The notes under the pieces: generated by a model
The model's database searches: none
What the model saw: only the letters and a program-made list of their open reading frames with translations
Told to the model about the DNA's origin: nothing
In this document: piece by piece, positions 9,992 through 20,017 of the stretch
How positions within the stretch are numbered: position 1 is the stretch's first letter
Layout: each line of letters begins with the position of its first letter
Assembly (NCBI GenBank): GCA_002773395.1
Contig: PFBI01000006.1
Coordinates: forward strand, 86,177-141,461
DNA length: 55,285 bases
Reading direction: 5' to 3'
DNA from: Candidatus Kaiserbacteria bacterium CG10_big_fil_rev_8_21_14_0_10_47_16
GTDB taxonomy: Bacteria; Patescibacteriota; Minisyncoccia; Phycocordibacterales; UBA918
Made by a program: the position numbers and the translations under genes

Positions 9992-10969
9992 TTACTCGGC
10001 AGTTGTTGATGCCTCCTCGCCTGTAGTATCAACAGGATCAGTTGATGTTGCATGTTCATCGACCAGAACATCTGCAGGAACAGGAATGGTGAATAAGCTG
10101 CTCTTTGCACTCTCTAGATTGTTTTTTGCGGCGTCAAACGATACTTCAGTGACCGGACGTACTCCAACGCTCACAAGACGAAATGACTGAATTGAATTAT
10201 CCGGAAGTACAAACCCGTATTGTTCTGGTTCTGACGATTCAGAACGTATCACGCCAAACCTTCCAATGAATCCCTGTTCGAGCGTCGGAGCGACAACACT
10301 ATCTCCTTCTGCAATAGCGATGTTTTGTGGCACACTCACGCGCACCACACCGTTTCCAACACCACGCGCTGTTGTATAAATATTTGGACCGAACACGTAC
10401 ACCGTCGTCTCAAAATTTGGTGCAGAGAGAAGTGTCACAACCGCGCTGTGCCCTGACACGCTACTCACAAATCCAATGAGCTGATTATTAAAATGGTACA
10501 CCGGCGCGTCGAGGAGAATTCCGTCGTCTGTTCCTCGATCAAGCATCAGTGTGTCGTATGGAATAAACGGTGGTCGTCCGATGACGCCTGCAGCAATACG
10601 CTCATGCGTCGCACCTTCTGTATCACCGAGGAGTGCTCTGAGCTCTGTATTTTCAGATTCTAAGAATTGACGCTCTTCGTCATTGAGATGTGCTTGTGCA
10701 AGTTCGTCACTAAGTCGCGTCACCTCATCACGATACGACTGTGCACTTCGAAGATAGGTTGGGATAATACCCGTTCCATCATGCATCCACGAAGTAGCCG
10801 CGTACCACGGCTTTACCAAAACTGCGGTGGCGCCACCAATGAGACCGCCGAACACATACACGAGCAGTAACGCAACAACGACAATAATCGCAGCGCGCGC
10901 AAGCGGATGCTTATATCCGCGGCGAAAGTTCTCCTTCTTTTTCAATGAGTAATCCCGCATATGCTTCAA
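9992..10969 (-). CDS. mreC: rod shape-determining protein MreC
   Basis: TM + coiled-coil + IGRPPFIPYDTLMLDRGTDDGI...FGVI; next to mreB. Confidence 0.9.
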   Translation of the reverse strand: MKHMRDYSLKKKENFRRGYKHPLARAAIIVVVALLLVYVFGGLIGGATAVLVKPWYAATSWMHDGTGIIPTYLRSAQSYRDEVTRLSDELAQAHLNDEERQFLESENTELRALLGDTEGATHERIAAGVIGRPPFIPYDTLMLDRGTDDGILLDAPVYHFNNQLIGFVSSVSGHSAVVTLLSAPNFETTVYVFGPNIYTTARGVGNGVVRVSVPQNIAIAEGDSVVAPTLEQGFIGRFGVIRSESSEPEQYGFVLPDNSIQSFRLVSVGVRPVTEVSFDAAKNNLESAKSSLFTIPVPADVLVDEHATSTDPVDTTGEEASTTAE

Positions 10970-11984
10970 GATTCTCTAATACCATACCACTTCCACGAAT
11001 AACGGCACGCAGCGGGTCTGGTACGACAATAACCGGCACTTTGAGCACATCTTCAAGAAGTGCTGCAACCCCCGGAATGAGTGCCCCGCCGCCCGAGAGA
11101 TAGATGCCTCTCTGCATCACGTCAGCAAGCACCTCGGGCGGTGTCTCTTCAACCACATCACGCACCGACTCCACGATTGCGTGGATTGAGGATGCAATCG
11201 CTTCCTTAATATCAACGTCAGTAATTACAACCTCTCGCGGAAGTCCGGTAACCACATCACGACCACGAACAATCATTTCTTTCGATTCAGCATTCTGCTC
11301 GACCGACGCAAGGAAGATTTTTGTATCTTCTGCAGTACGTTCTCCAACGAGCACCTTAAACTGGTCGCGAATGTAACTCACGATATCTTGATTGAGTTTG
11401 TCTCCCGCGACCTTAAGATTACGCGACGTTACAATACCTGACAGTGAGAGAACTGCGATGTCCGTCGTACCGCCACCGATATCGATAATCATGTTCCCTT
11501 CCGCTTTGTGAATTGGAAGCTTTGCGCCGATCGCCGCTGCGACAGGTTCTTCAATGAGAAAGACGTCACGCGCGCCTGCATTCTTCGCAACGTCACGTGC
11601 TGCACGCATTTCAACGTTTGTAATTCCAGACGGTACTCCGATGAGTACTCGTGGCGCTATGAGTGATCGTGAGCTTCCGCGGACCTTTGCGATGAGATAC
11701 GCAATCATTTCTTCAGTCACCTCGAAGTCAGAGATAACCCCATCAACGAGCGGCCGCACTACTTCAATGTGAGACGGCGTGCGTCCCTGCATAGTCTTTG
11801 CTTCATTCCCCACGGCGACGAGTTGACCCGTTTTCTTGTTGATAGCAACAATCGTTGGCTCGTTGAGCACGACACCTTTCCCTTTTACATACACAAGCGT
11901 ATTTGCGGTACCAAGATCAATACCAATGTCTGTCGACACTGATTCTAGTATTTTATTTATGCTGTCTTTAATCTGCTTAATCAT
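10911..11984 (-). CDS. mreB: rod shape-determining protein MreB
   Basis: IGIDLGTANTLVYVKGKGVVLNEPTIVAI; IDIGGGTTDIAV; LSGGGALIPG. Confidence 0.95.
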   Translation of the reverse strand: MIKQIKDSINKILESVSTDIGIDLGTANTLVYVKGKGVVLNEPTIVAINKKTGQLVAVGNEAKTMQGRTPSHIEVVRPLVDGVISDFEVTEEMIAYLIAKVRGSSRSLIAPRVLIGVPSGITNVEMRAARDVAKNAGARDVFLIEEPVAAAIGAKLPIHKAEGNMIIDIGGGTTDIAVLSLSGIVTSRNLKVAGDKLNQDIVSYIRDQFKVLVGERTAEDTKIFLASVEQNAESKEMIVRGRDVVTGLPREVVITDVDIKEAIASSIHAIVESVRDVVEETPPEVLADVMQRGIYLSGGGALIPGVAALLEDVLKVPVIVVPDPLRAVIRGSGMVLENLEAYAGLLIEKEGELSPRI

Positions 11985-13251
11985 TATCTTCTTCCGTACC
12001 AGTCGGCATAAAATCATTCAATAATTCTTCTTCGGTGAGGAATCGTACCTCACCCGTTTTCCGAGTGACGACCTCGAACCTTCCCTCTTCTTGAGTTTTC
12101 TTAGAAACGACTACACGGTACGGGATACCAATCAGATCACTGTCTGCAAATTTTTCTCCCGTACGTGCATCACGATCATCGTAGAGTACCTCAACTCCTT
12201 CTTCGGTGAGCGTTGTATACAGACCGTCTGTGTAATCGCGAACGGCGTCATCGTCACTATTGAGGCCTACGAGATGCACCGTAAACGGCGCAACGCTCTC
12301 CGGCCAGACAATCCCCTTCTCATCTGCAAATTTCTCAACAATCACTCCGAGCGCACGTGTGATACCGATACCATACGACGCGAGGAAAACAGGATCTTTT
12401 GAACCTTCTTTGCTCGCAAACGTAATTCCCATTTGTGCAGCTTTATCGGTACCAAAGTTAAAGATATTTCCAATCTCAGCACTCTTCACTTTTTCCAATT
12501 GATCTTTCTCAAGGCCGAGTTCCTTCACTGCTTCATCGAGCACTTCTTCATTCACTGCGATGTTCTTTCCGCGATGTACATACAAAACATCTTCACCGGC
12601 GTCACATACTGTTTGAAATTCATGACTGAATTTTGTAAATGCGCCACCGCTGGCAAACGTAACGTACGTATCAGCACCGAGTCCAAGACGCTTGAAAATA
12701 ACGAGGTATGCCTGTTTTACCTTCTCATAGTATTCGTTGAGGTCTTCTTCTGTGGCATGGAGCGAGTACATGTCTTTCATGATAAATTCCCGACCGCGCA
12801 TAATGCCGCTCTTTGCGCGGAGCTCATTACGAAGTTTTGTTTGAAATTGATAGACACTCGCAGGCAAATCTTTATAACTTGCAACGTACTGTTGCATCAT
12901 ATCCATAATTGGTTCTTCATGACTCCAGCCAAATCCCACTTCACCGCCAACAGCGAGTTCTGACTTAAACCATACGTCAACAGTCTCATCACTCCATCGA
13001 TCGGTTTGCTCCCATAATTCTTTCCGCTGCAAACTACTCATGAGGAGTTCCTGCCCGCCCACACGATTCATTTCCTCACGGACAATGCCTTTGATTTTTT
13101 CAATCACACGGAGTCCAAGCGGGAGGAGATCATACACGCCTGCCATTTCTTTATGTACGTATCCTGCACGAATAAGAAGTTGTGCATTCTTGGACACCTC
13201 ATCTGACGGTGCTTCTTTTCGTGTTTTTGTGAATAGTTGTGATTGACGCAT
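11977..13251 (-). CDS. proS: prolyl-tRNA synthetase
   Basis: LIRAGYVHKEMAGVYDLLPLG, class II motifs, GIGITRALGVIVEKFAD, HxxxxN anticodon-binding domain. Confidence 0.92.
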   Translation of the reverse strand: MRQSQLFTKTRKEAPSDEVSKNAQLLIRAGYVHKEMAGVYDLLPLGLRVIEKIKGIVREEMNRVGGQELLMSSLQRKELWEQTDRWSDETVDVWFKSELAVGGEVGFGWSHEEPIMDMMQQYVASYKDLPASVYQFQTKLRNELRAKSGIMRGREFIMKDMYSLHATEEDLNEYYEKVKQAYLVIFKRLGLGADTYVTFASGGAFTKFSHEFQTVCDAGEDVLYVHRGKNIAVNEEVLDEAVKELGLEKDQLEKVKSAEIGNIFNFGTDKAAQMGITFASKEGSKDPVFLASYGIGITRALGVIVEKFADEKGIVWPESVAPFTVHLVGLNSDDDAVRDYTDGLYTTLTEEGVEVLYDDRDARTGEKFADSDLIGIPYRVVVSKKTQEEGRFEVVTRKTGEVRFLTEEELLNDFMPTGTEEDND

Positions 13252-13346
13252 AACGTATGTGCTACCGCAGAATAAACCTCCAAAATGAGCGTACCGAACT
13301 ACCGGCGGTAGCGTACTACGCCTCTTTCTCTCATTCTACCGCTTCC

Positions 13347-13384
13347 TGTAGGGACGGTCAAAATTAAACCGTGGTTTCCCTACA
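13347..13384 (-). terminator. hairpin at 3' end of parB
   Basis: TGTAGGGA...TCCCTACA with inner GGT/ACC pairing, overlapping parB stop. Confidence 0.45.
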
Positions 13385-14444
13385 AACTAAAGTTTTTGAT
13401 CGAATACAGCTCCTCGTCCTCCGATTCTTCCTCTTTCGCAAGCTCTTCCTCTCGTGCTTCAGGCGTCTGATACATCCCCTTATCTTCAGGCTCCTCGCGC
13501 CATTCACGCGATTCAATCGGTGCGTCTTCGGGACTTTGGATGACTGGTTCTGCCTCAGATGCCATGAGTGGGGTTGCTGCGGCAATATCTGCAACACTGG
13601 CTGCAACTGCTTCGGGATGCTTTTTCGCAAGTGTTGCCAGCAGCTTCTGCAAATCTTCAGCTGAGAAATAATCGATGGTCACCTTCCCTCCATAATCAGT
13701 CTTTGCAATCTGTACGCGGGTACCGAGTGATTCGGTAAATTGCTTCTCGATTGCAATAAGTTCCGGATCAGTATCTTTCCATGTTTGCTTGCGAACCTTA
13801 TCTGTCGCAATTTTTCGACTGATGCGCTCAACTTCACGTACTGATAGTTTCTTGAGGAGAATTTCGCGAAAGACAACGTCTTGTTCTTCAGGACGATCAT
13901 TGAGCATTAAGAGTGTACGCGCGTGACCATCAGAAATATCACCATTTGAAAGTCCGTTGATGATAGTGTCTGGCAAGAGGAGGAGGCGAATTGAGTTTGA
14001 GACATACTCACGACTTCGTCCCACTTTCTTTGCAACATCCGCATGTGAGATTTTAAACTGCTCTGCAAGCTGCTTGAACGCCTTCGCACGATCAACCGCA
14101 TTGAGGTCTTCTCGTTGCAAGTTTTCAATAATAGCGAGCTCAAGCTTCATGAGGTCACTCTCTTCCCCTGTTCGAATGATGACGGGGATTTGTGTGAGTC
14201 CTGCAATCTTTGATGCACGAAGACGGCGCTCACCCGCGATAAGTTCATACTCAGTCTTGAATGCGCCGTCTTCTAAAGAAATTTCTTTCCGAATAACCGT
14301 GACTGGCTGCAATAACCCGTACATCCGGATTGACTCTGCAAGCTCCTTAAGCTTTGACTCATCAAATTCACGCCGCGGCTGGTACGGATTGGGGACGATT
14401 TTTTCTAGTTCTACCCAAAAAATTGAATTACTCTCGTATGCCAT
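13380..14444 (-). CDS. parB: ParB-like chromosome partitioning protein
   Basis: IVPNPYQPRREFDESKLKELAESIRMYGLLQPV, ELIAGERRLRASK, HTH, GHARTLL. Confidence 0.92.
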   Translation of the reverse strand: MAYESNSIFWVELEKIVPNPYQPRREFDESKLKELAESIRMYGLLQPVTVIRKEISLEDGAFKTEYELIAGERRLRASKIAGLTQIPVIIRTGEESDLMKLELAIIENLQREDLNAVDRAKAFKQLAEQFKISHADVAKKVGRSREYVSNSIRLLLLPDTIINGLSNGDISDGHARTLLMLNDRPEEQDVVFREILLKKLSVREVERISRKIATDKVRKQTWKDTDPELIAIEKQFTESLGTRVQIAKTDYGGKVTIDYFSAEDLQKLLATLAKKHPEAVAASVADIAAATPLMASEAEPVIQSPEDAPIESREWREEPEDKGMYQTPEAREEELAKEEESEDEELYSIKNFSL

Positions 14445-14663
14445 AAAAGCCCGTGTGATTACCTCCAATAATACGCCTACCCCACTGATGGGATTTTCTT
14501 CATTCTAGCATGCTCAATCTGAAGGGTTGTGTTTATAAGTTCACTATTTTCTGCTACAGTAATGTCGCCACAAGAAGTGGCGGCCCCGGCACCAAAATCT
14601 CACAATCTCTCTTTGGTGCCTGTTTTATCTCTCGCTGATTTTGGTGCGGGGTAAAAATGGTAG

Positions 14664-14686
14664 TAATCAGCCCGGTAGGCTGATTA
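14664..14686. repeat. perfect hairpin upstream of tRNA-Leu
   Basis: TAATCAGCC-cggta-GGCTGATTA. Confidence 0.8.
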
Positions 14687-14707
14687 CCCGTCATGAATGT
14701 ATTTGAT

Positions 14708-14793
14708 GGGCGAGTGGCGGAATGGTAGACGCGATGGATTCAAATCCCATTGGCCGAAAGGTCGTGAGAGTTCAAGTCTCTCCTCGCCCACCA
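14708..14793 (+). tRNA. tRNA-Leu(CAA), CCA encoded
   Basis: GGGCGAG/CTCGCCC acceptor, anticodon loop TTCAAAT, variable arm GGCCGAAAGGTC, T-arm GAGAGTTCAAGTCTCTC, ACCA. Confidence 0.9.
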
Positions 14794-14814
14794 AATGTAT
14801 TCATGACAAATTAA

Positions 14815-14874
14815 TGAGATTCAAATCCCATTGGCCGCAAGACCTTGAGAGTTCGATTCTCTCCACACCCACCA
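14815..14874 (+). pseudogene. 3'-half tRNA-Leu remnant
   Basis: GATTCAAATCCCATTGGCCG identical to tRNA-Leu, then diverged variable arm and T-arm to CACCCACCA; no 5' half. Confidence 0.75.
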
Positions 14875-14912
14875 TTTGAGTGGGAAACTGTAAACGGACT
14901 AAAAACATATCT

Positions 14913-15293
14913 ATGAAATTCAATAAAGTAAGGGAGTTTTTTGCAATCTTATTAACAGCAATTCTCATTTCAGGTATTGTCTCATTTTGGAATGATCCTG
15001 AAAACTACTCACAGTTTATACGCTGGTCAACCTTTATTTTTGTTTTTTACTATCTCTACACCTCGGTAGAAGAGAATTTTCTGGTTCAAAAAGCTGACAC
15101 CCAAGCGGAAAAACTTACAAAAACAGTAAGTCTACTTGCTGCAACAGCTGTATTTTCTGCTCTGTTAGCTGGAATAATTTTAGATATAAGCCGATTTGAT
15201 CCCTGTGACGGTTGGGCAAAATCTGCAGAATATTGTCAAATAGAAAAAATAAAAGGTCCGTATCACTCCGTCGACCCATACGAAGACTACTAA
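14913..15293 (+). CDS. small hypothetical membrane protein
   Basis: ORF with several TM segments (MKFNKVREFFAILLTAILISGIV...). Confidence 0.6.
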   Translation: MKFNKVREFFAILLTAILISGIVSFWNDPENYSQFIRWSTFIFVFYYLYTSVEENFLVQKADTQAEKLTKTVSLLAATAVFSALLAGIILDISRFDPCDGWAKSAEYCQIEKIKGPYHSVDPYEDY

Positions 15294-15456
15294 TGATTAG
15301 AGGACGTCTTTTTTAATCTTTGCATATAAACTCGTTGTATCGTAGTAAGTAGAAATTCCAGAGCACCTCTTGAGTATAGACTCAAATAAATAAATTGACA
15401 GGTCAGTTTTATTAATGTAATGATGGAGGTCGATATTTCATTTTGGGAGAAGAAAA

Positions 15457-15756
15457 ATGAAGGTTCAAAAAATCAACAAGGCAAAAATACTCCTCCCAAC
15501 TGCCGAGACAGTGGAGAGGTTGAGCACGATCGAGCCAGGAGTTATCCAATGTTACTACGACGGATTTCTGGCAGGAGACATCGAGTACAGACGGATAAAT
15601 GCCCGTCACACCCAAGAGAAGGCACTTGACGCATACTATGCAGGGGCCGTCGAACTGGTACAGCTTTCTCTCGGATTTGGAAAGTATCTCTATTTGGCTA
15701 TCGGGAAAAAATATCCCCGAAGACCAATCCCACGGCCAGTCCGTATCAAACTTTAA
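15457..15756 (+). CDS. hypothetical protein (99 aa)
   Basis: SD gggagaag before ATG; imperfect GC hairpin plus ttttt downstream. Confidence 0.6.
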   Translation: MKVQKINKAKILLPTAETVERLSTIEPGVIQCYYDGFLAGDIEYRRINARHTQEKALDAYYAGAVELVQLSLGFGKYLYLAIGKKYPRRPIPRPVRIKL

Positions 15757-15884
15757 TACTCTGAATGAGTAAGGCACGACCCTCGGGTACGGCCTTTTTC
15801 TTTTTATTGACATTCCCGAGAATGAGGACACAATTACAGTGTTAGCACTGGTGGCTGACAAGGGGCCGTAGGTACATAATTTTT

Positions 15885-16508
15885 ATGACTGGCTTTCTTT
15901 CAGGTCTCATCACAAAACTCTACCGAGATGAGGAGGTTCTCAAAACTCCTGTGGTGGTTGATGCGTTTCGACGTATTGATCGTATTGATTTTGTCCCCGA
16001 AAAATTTAAAAAAGATGCATACGGTGATTTCCCCCTCCCTATTGGGTATGGGCAATCAACAGTCCGTCCGTACACGGCTGCCTTCATGCTTGAACACCTT
16101 TGTTTGACAAAAGGTCAAACAGTGCTCGAAGTAGGAGCCGGCTCATGCTGGATGGCAGCGCTCATGGGATACATCGTTGGAAACACAGGTCATGTCTATG
16201 CAGTCGAGCGTATTCCTGAACTCACCGCATTTGGAAAGGAAAATCTTGCAAAGTATAATCTCCCGCATGTAGAAGTACTTCCCACAGGAAATACACTCGG
16301 ACTTCCTGAACATTCTCCTTACGACCGAGTTGTCGTGTCTGCAAGCACCGATGTGCTACCACAAGAACTCGTCGAACAGCTCACTGTCGGTGGAATAATG
16401 ATAATTCCCATCGGCCCGTACATTTGTCGTATAACACGCACTTCAGCACAGAACCACACGACTGAGCGCTTCAAAGGATTCGCCTTTGTGCCACTCGTCG
16501 GTTCGTAA
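15885..16508 (+). CDS. pcm: protein-L-isoaspartate O-methyltransferase-like
   Basis: FVPE...YGDFPLPIGYGQSTVRPYTAAFMLE, VLEVGAGSCWMAALM, VVVSAST. Confidence 0.85.
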   Translation: MTGFLSGLITKLYRDEEVLKTPVVVDAFRRIDRIDFVPEKFKKDAYGDFPLPIGYGQSTVRPYTAAFMLEHLCLTKGQTVLEVGAGSCWMAALMGYIVGNTGHVYAVERIPELTAFGKENLAKYNLPHVEVLPTGNTLGLPEHSPYDRVVVSASTDVLPQELVEQLTVGGIMIIPIGPYICRITRTSAQNHTTERFKGFAFVPLVGS

Positions 16509-16510
16509 CC

Positions 16511-17044
16511 TTAATTGACGATACGCTTTACCAACTTCTCTCCCACAACATCAAGTGTGAGTGTGGCTGGTGTATTTGGATCCTCATACATTGCCTGCCC
16601 TTCTCCATGAATCATATAATTGATCGTAATGGTAATTCCAGAAACGTCGATACTGGTAATATCGATGCGGTCACCAATCGGGAATGAACTGAGATGTTTT
16701 AGTTTTGCATCAAAGAGTCCAAGGTATAAAAATTCTCCTGAGCCGCCGGAATTATGTGCAAATGGCGCAACGGTGCGTCCATCACTCATTTTTTCTGCTT
16801 TATCCTCAAGCACCACAACGGTACCGCGTTCAGCGTCGCCGTCATTGTATTCCCCCATTGGGTAATTATTGGTTGAACTTGGTGATGTCGTATCAAGGAC
16901 AACGGTAATATCTTTCGTCCCAGGGACAGTGAGCGTTGCCCCCTTAAAAGATTCTGGAGATCCAGAAAACCAGCCTTTATAATAGCCGAATCCTGCTACC
17001 GCAATAAGCGCAACGATGACAATTGCAATAATTCCTTTTTTCAT
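16511..17044 (-). CDS. hypothetical membrane-anchored/secreted protein
   Basis: N-terminal TM then beta-rich segment. Confidence 0.7.
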   Translation of the reverse strand: MKKGIIAIVIVALIAVAGFGYYKGWFSGSPESFKGATLTVPGTKDITVVLDTTSPSSTNNYPMGEYNDGDAERGTVVVLEDKAEKMSDGRTVAPFAHNSGGSGEFLYLGLFDAKLKHLSSFPIGDRIDITSIDVSGITITINYMIHGEGQAMYEDPNTPATLTLDVVGEKLVKRIVN

Positions 17045-17223
17045 ACAAAAAAGTATACCACGCGATTCCTTTTACTTAATACGCCTTTATTGGCAATAAC
17101 GACGAGAAGCTCGATAAGCGTGAACCCGCGACGATAACTATATGCATCCATGTATATAAAAGTGACTTTCATACACATTGTAATCCCCGGCATATGTTCT
17201 GTATATGAGAAAGTACTGGCCAC
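17041..17223 (-). pseudogene. truncated type IV prepilin N-terminus
   Basis: RRGFTLIELLVVIA cleavage/TM motif followed by only about 17 unrelated residues and stop overlapping the next ATG. Confidence 0.55.
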
Positions 17224-17300
17224 TATGGAGATAAATGTATCCCTCCGTTAGAAACGGTTAAACGTTCATGAAAAATTTTTGTGTACGAAAATGTAACTCG

Positions 17301-17678
17301 TTAGAAACTTACGTACAGAAGATAGAAACCAACAAGTGTGATTGCCCACACGAGAAGTCGTATCATGTTGCGATTGCCTGCAAGTCGTTTCCCCCACTCT
17401 GCCGTCATGTCGGGCATAAAGAGTCGCATCACCCCCTTAAGAAGTGCTGCCCAGACGATAACCGTAACAACGACACGCCATGTTCCGTCCCAGATATTGT
17501 GCATAAGCACCAACGGTACACCTATAAAGAGTGCGACAAACCCGGTTACAAAAATAAAATCTCGTTTTGCGAGTGTCGCAATCAGTGTCTCAACCGCTCG
17601 TGGTCGAACAATCATTGCTATCCCTGTTATCACGAAATAGAGCCCAAATACTTGCGCCAAAAAAATTGAAATGTCCAT
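17301..17678 (-). CDS. hypothetical integral membrane protein
   Basis: Four hydrophobic segments. Confidence 0.65.
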   Translation of the reverse strand: MDISIFLAQVFGLYFVITGIAMIVRPRAVETLIATLAKRDFIFVTGFVALFIGVPLVLMHNIWDGTWRVVVTVIVWAALLKGVMRLFMPDMTAEWGKRLAGNRNMIRLLVWAITLVGFYLLYVSF

Positions 17679-17767
17679 AGAATACTTAGAATTAGATTAG
17701 TAACTTGCTTCATTACTACGCTCAAACTGTCTATCTATAGTATACCCCGCACCGAGACCGTCTGGGA

Positions 17768-18256
17768 TTATGCCTGTGTTTTTACAAACTTCTTCTTAAA
17801 GCCGTTAAAACAAACGTAAAAGAAAGCAAGAAATCCTATATATATTGTTGCAATTATCCAGAGTGGTGTTTCGTTAAATGGGAGAGTCGAAACAAAGAAT
17901 AGTGCGTACCAAGACCCTCCTGCAAGAATGGGACCGAACCGCATCGGCATAACGTGTTTTGTCATGAGTAATCCGTTAAGAACTACAACACCGATCAAAA
18001 ACCATTGTGCGATATAGACATTCGTCACCACAAACCCTGGCTGCAGTGCAAAGCCGATGAGCGCCAAAATAAGAAGCGCCTGCCCAATGCGCAGAACGTG
18101 GTATACCGTGTGCATAAGGCGTTTTTCAGAAGGATCAATGGTGCCATCTGAAAGTGCGACCATATAAAAAGTAATCGCAAATGTAGAAGAGCCCACTGCC
18201 CACGTCAGCCCGAGACTAAATAAAACGTCGATGATGATTGGAAACATTGTTTGCAT
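17768..18256 (-). CDS. hypothetical integral membrane protein
   Basis: Multiple TM segments. Confidence 0.65.
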   Translation of the reverse strand: MQTMFPIIIDVLFSLGLTWAVGSSTFAITFYMVALSDGTIDPSEKRLMHTVYHVLRIGQALLILALIGFALQPGFVVTNVYIAQWFLIGVVVLNGLLMTKHVMPMRFGPILAGGSWYALFFVSTLPFNETPLWIIATIYIGFLAFFYVCFNGFKKKFVKTQA

Positions 18257-18318
18257 ATACCCATTAGCGTAGCGTGTACGTACAAAAATACAATGCCGTC
18301 TTGGGTACTCCTGTGGGA

Positions 18319-19290
18319 TTACTGCCCGACGATTGCAGCGATACTGATTGTTTGTGCCAGAATAAAGAGAACATAGAAGCTAAAGAGAACGATACCTTCC
18401 CGCCTTGAAAGTGTGCATTTTGAACGAACGAAGATAGCAAGGAGTACAAACCCGAAGCACATCAGTATCGCGGTAACGAGGAATTGTTCCGAAGCAATGG
18501 TAAACGTGCCGTTTGCGAGCACAAGAAATGCAAAGATTGGAGTGTTAGTCACCGCTGAACCAAGATAGTTCCCAAACGCAATCGCCTTCTGTTTTTTCCG
18601 AAGCGCCTGCACTGCCACCATAATCTCAGGCACGTTGGTCCCAATGGAAAGGAGTACGAGCCCGATAATAGATTGCGGGACAGAGAGTGCGGTTGCAAAA
18701 TATACAGACTCAGTCACTAGGATATGACCCGCAAAGAATATGACGACGGCACCGATGACTGTTTTTGTTATATAAAACCATAACCGCGATGTTGTCTCTG
18801 GTTCTGGTATCTCTATTTCCACATCCTGTATCTGCGGCTGATTACGGATTGCAAAGAGAAGCGTGACGTACGCAGCGAGGAGCAGGAAACCTTCTTGCCT
18901 CGTGACACTACCATCGATAACAAAAAGTACCGGAAGGACCGATACGAGCAATGCGAGTATCAAATTTCGGTCAGTGAGCGTATTCTTAAGCTCAATCTTA
19001 CCTGAAGCAACCGCAAGAAGCGGCACAATGAGAAGCAAAATAACAAACGATGCGCCAACAAGATTCCCTACCGAAACTTGCGGTACTCCTTCGAGTGAAG
19101 CATTAACGGCAACTGAAATTTCACTAATGGAGGTAAAGAACCCGAGAATAAAAAAGGCGACCACAAAGCCACTTTTATTAATATGGCGAGCGATTTGATT
19201 CACGGTCTCAATGAGACTACCGCTGAAATACCAAATAACAGCAAGCGAAGTGAGGAATAGTACGACGTGCACAATTGCGTCCATATCCAC
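18319..19290 (-). CDS. Na+/Ca2+ exchanger family (CaCA/YrbG-like) protein
   Basis: Two alpha repeats: GFFTSISEISVAVNASLEG... and LLSIGTNVPEIMVAVQALRKKQKAIAFGNYLGSAVTN. Confidence 0.85.
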   Translation of the reverse strand: MDMDAIVHVVLFLTSLAVIWYFSGSLIETVNQIARHINKSGFVVAFFILGFFTSISEISVAVNASLEGVPQVSVGNLVGASFVILLLIVPLLAVASGKIELKNTLTDRNLILALLVSVLPVLFVIDGSVTRQEGFLLLAAYVTLLFAIRNQPQIQDVEIEIPEPETTSRLWFYITKTVIGAVVIFFAGHILVTESVYFATALSVPQSIIGLVLLSIGTNVPEIMVAVQALRKKQKAIAFGNYLGSAVTNTPIFAFLVLANGTFTIASEQFLVTAILMCFGFVLLAIFVRSKCTLSRREGIVLFSFYVLFILAQTISIAAIVGQ

Positions 19291-19335
19291 AACGATACCA
19301 TACCGCTCTGTATGTGCTGAACGTATATACCAAAA

Positions 19336-19366
19336 CAGAGGACCTTGCTAAATGCAAAATCCTCTG
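19336..19366 (-). terminator. hairpin CAGAGGA/TCCTCTG
   Basis: 7-bp stem; minus strand continues ttttgg; downstream of small minus ORF. Confidence 0.45.
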
Positions 19367-19387
19367 CGGCGGTCTCCACGGAGAAGC

Positions 19388-19531
19388 CTATTGGATAGTC
19401 TCCTGAAGAGACATCTGTACTAATCCCTGCCGAACAACCGGGTCAGAAATTGTTAGACCATTATTTTGAGCGATTTCAAACGCTCGTTTTCGTTCAGAGA
19501 ACGATGTGTTGTGAATAGTATCTTTGTGCAT
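19388..19531 (-). CDS. 47-aa putative small protein
   Basis: MHKDTIHNTSFSERKRAFEIAQNNGLTISDPVVRQGLVQMSLQETIQ; below ORF-track cutoff; hairpin downstream. Confidence 0.4.
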   Translation of the reverse strand: MHKDTIHNTSFSERKRAFEIAQNNGLTISDPVVRQGLVQMSLQETIQ

Positions 19532-19575
19532 ACGTATGTTGCATTAGACATCTCCTGGCCTCCCACGGTAATACC

Positions 19576-19827
19576 TTACGAAGAGGTAACCATTTTTGTA
19601 AGCCACAATAGAATGACAGCACCGAGTACTGAGACTACCAGACTATAGAGGTTGAACCCTGTGATACCTGCGCCTCCAAAGAAGTTGAAGACGAGTCCAC
19701 CGATAAATGCGCCGATTATTCCTACAACAATGTTGAGGAATATACCTTGATTTCCATCTGTGTGCATAACGAGCGACGCGATCCAACCTGCAATACCTCC
19801 AAGAATGACCCATGCTAGAATTCCCAT
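19576..19827 (-). CDS. transglycosylase-associated (GlsB/YeaQ/YmgE family) membrane protein
   Basis: ILGGIAGWIASLVMHTDGNQGIFLNIVVGIIGAFIGG. Confidence 0.85.
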   Translation of the reverse strand: MGILAWVILGGIAGWIASLVMHTDGNQGIFLNIVVGIIGAFIGGLVFNFFGGAGITGFNLYSLVVSVLGAVILLWLTKMVTSS

Positions 19828-20017
19828 AGTAATATAATTGATTATTGATGAGCGACGTATGCACCCTGCATATCGTCACCAACCAAATTTTAATATAATG
19901 ATAATGTCGATCTTCGCTTTATATTATACGGACACTCCATGAAGAAATGATGAAAATTAGCTCGCGGCAACGTACGCAAATTTCATATATATACCAAAAC
20001 AGGTGCTTCTCTACTCT

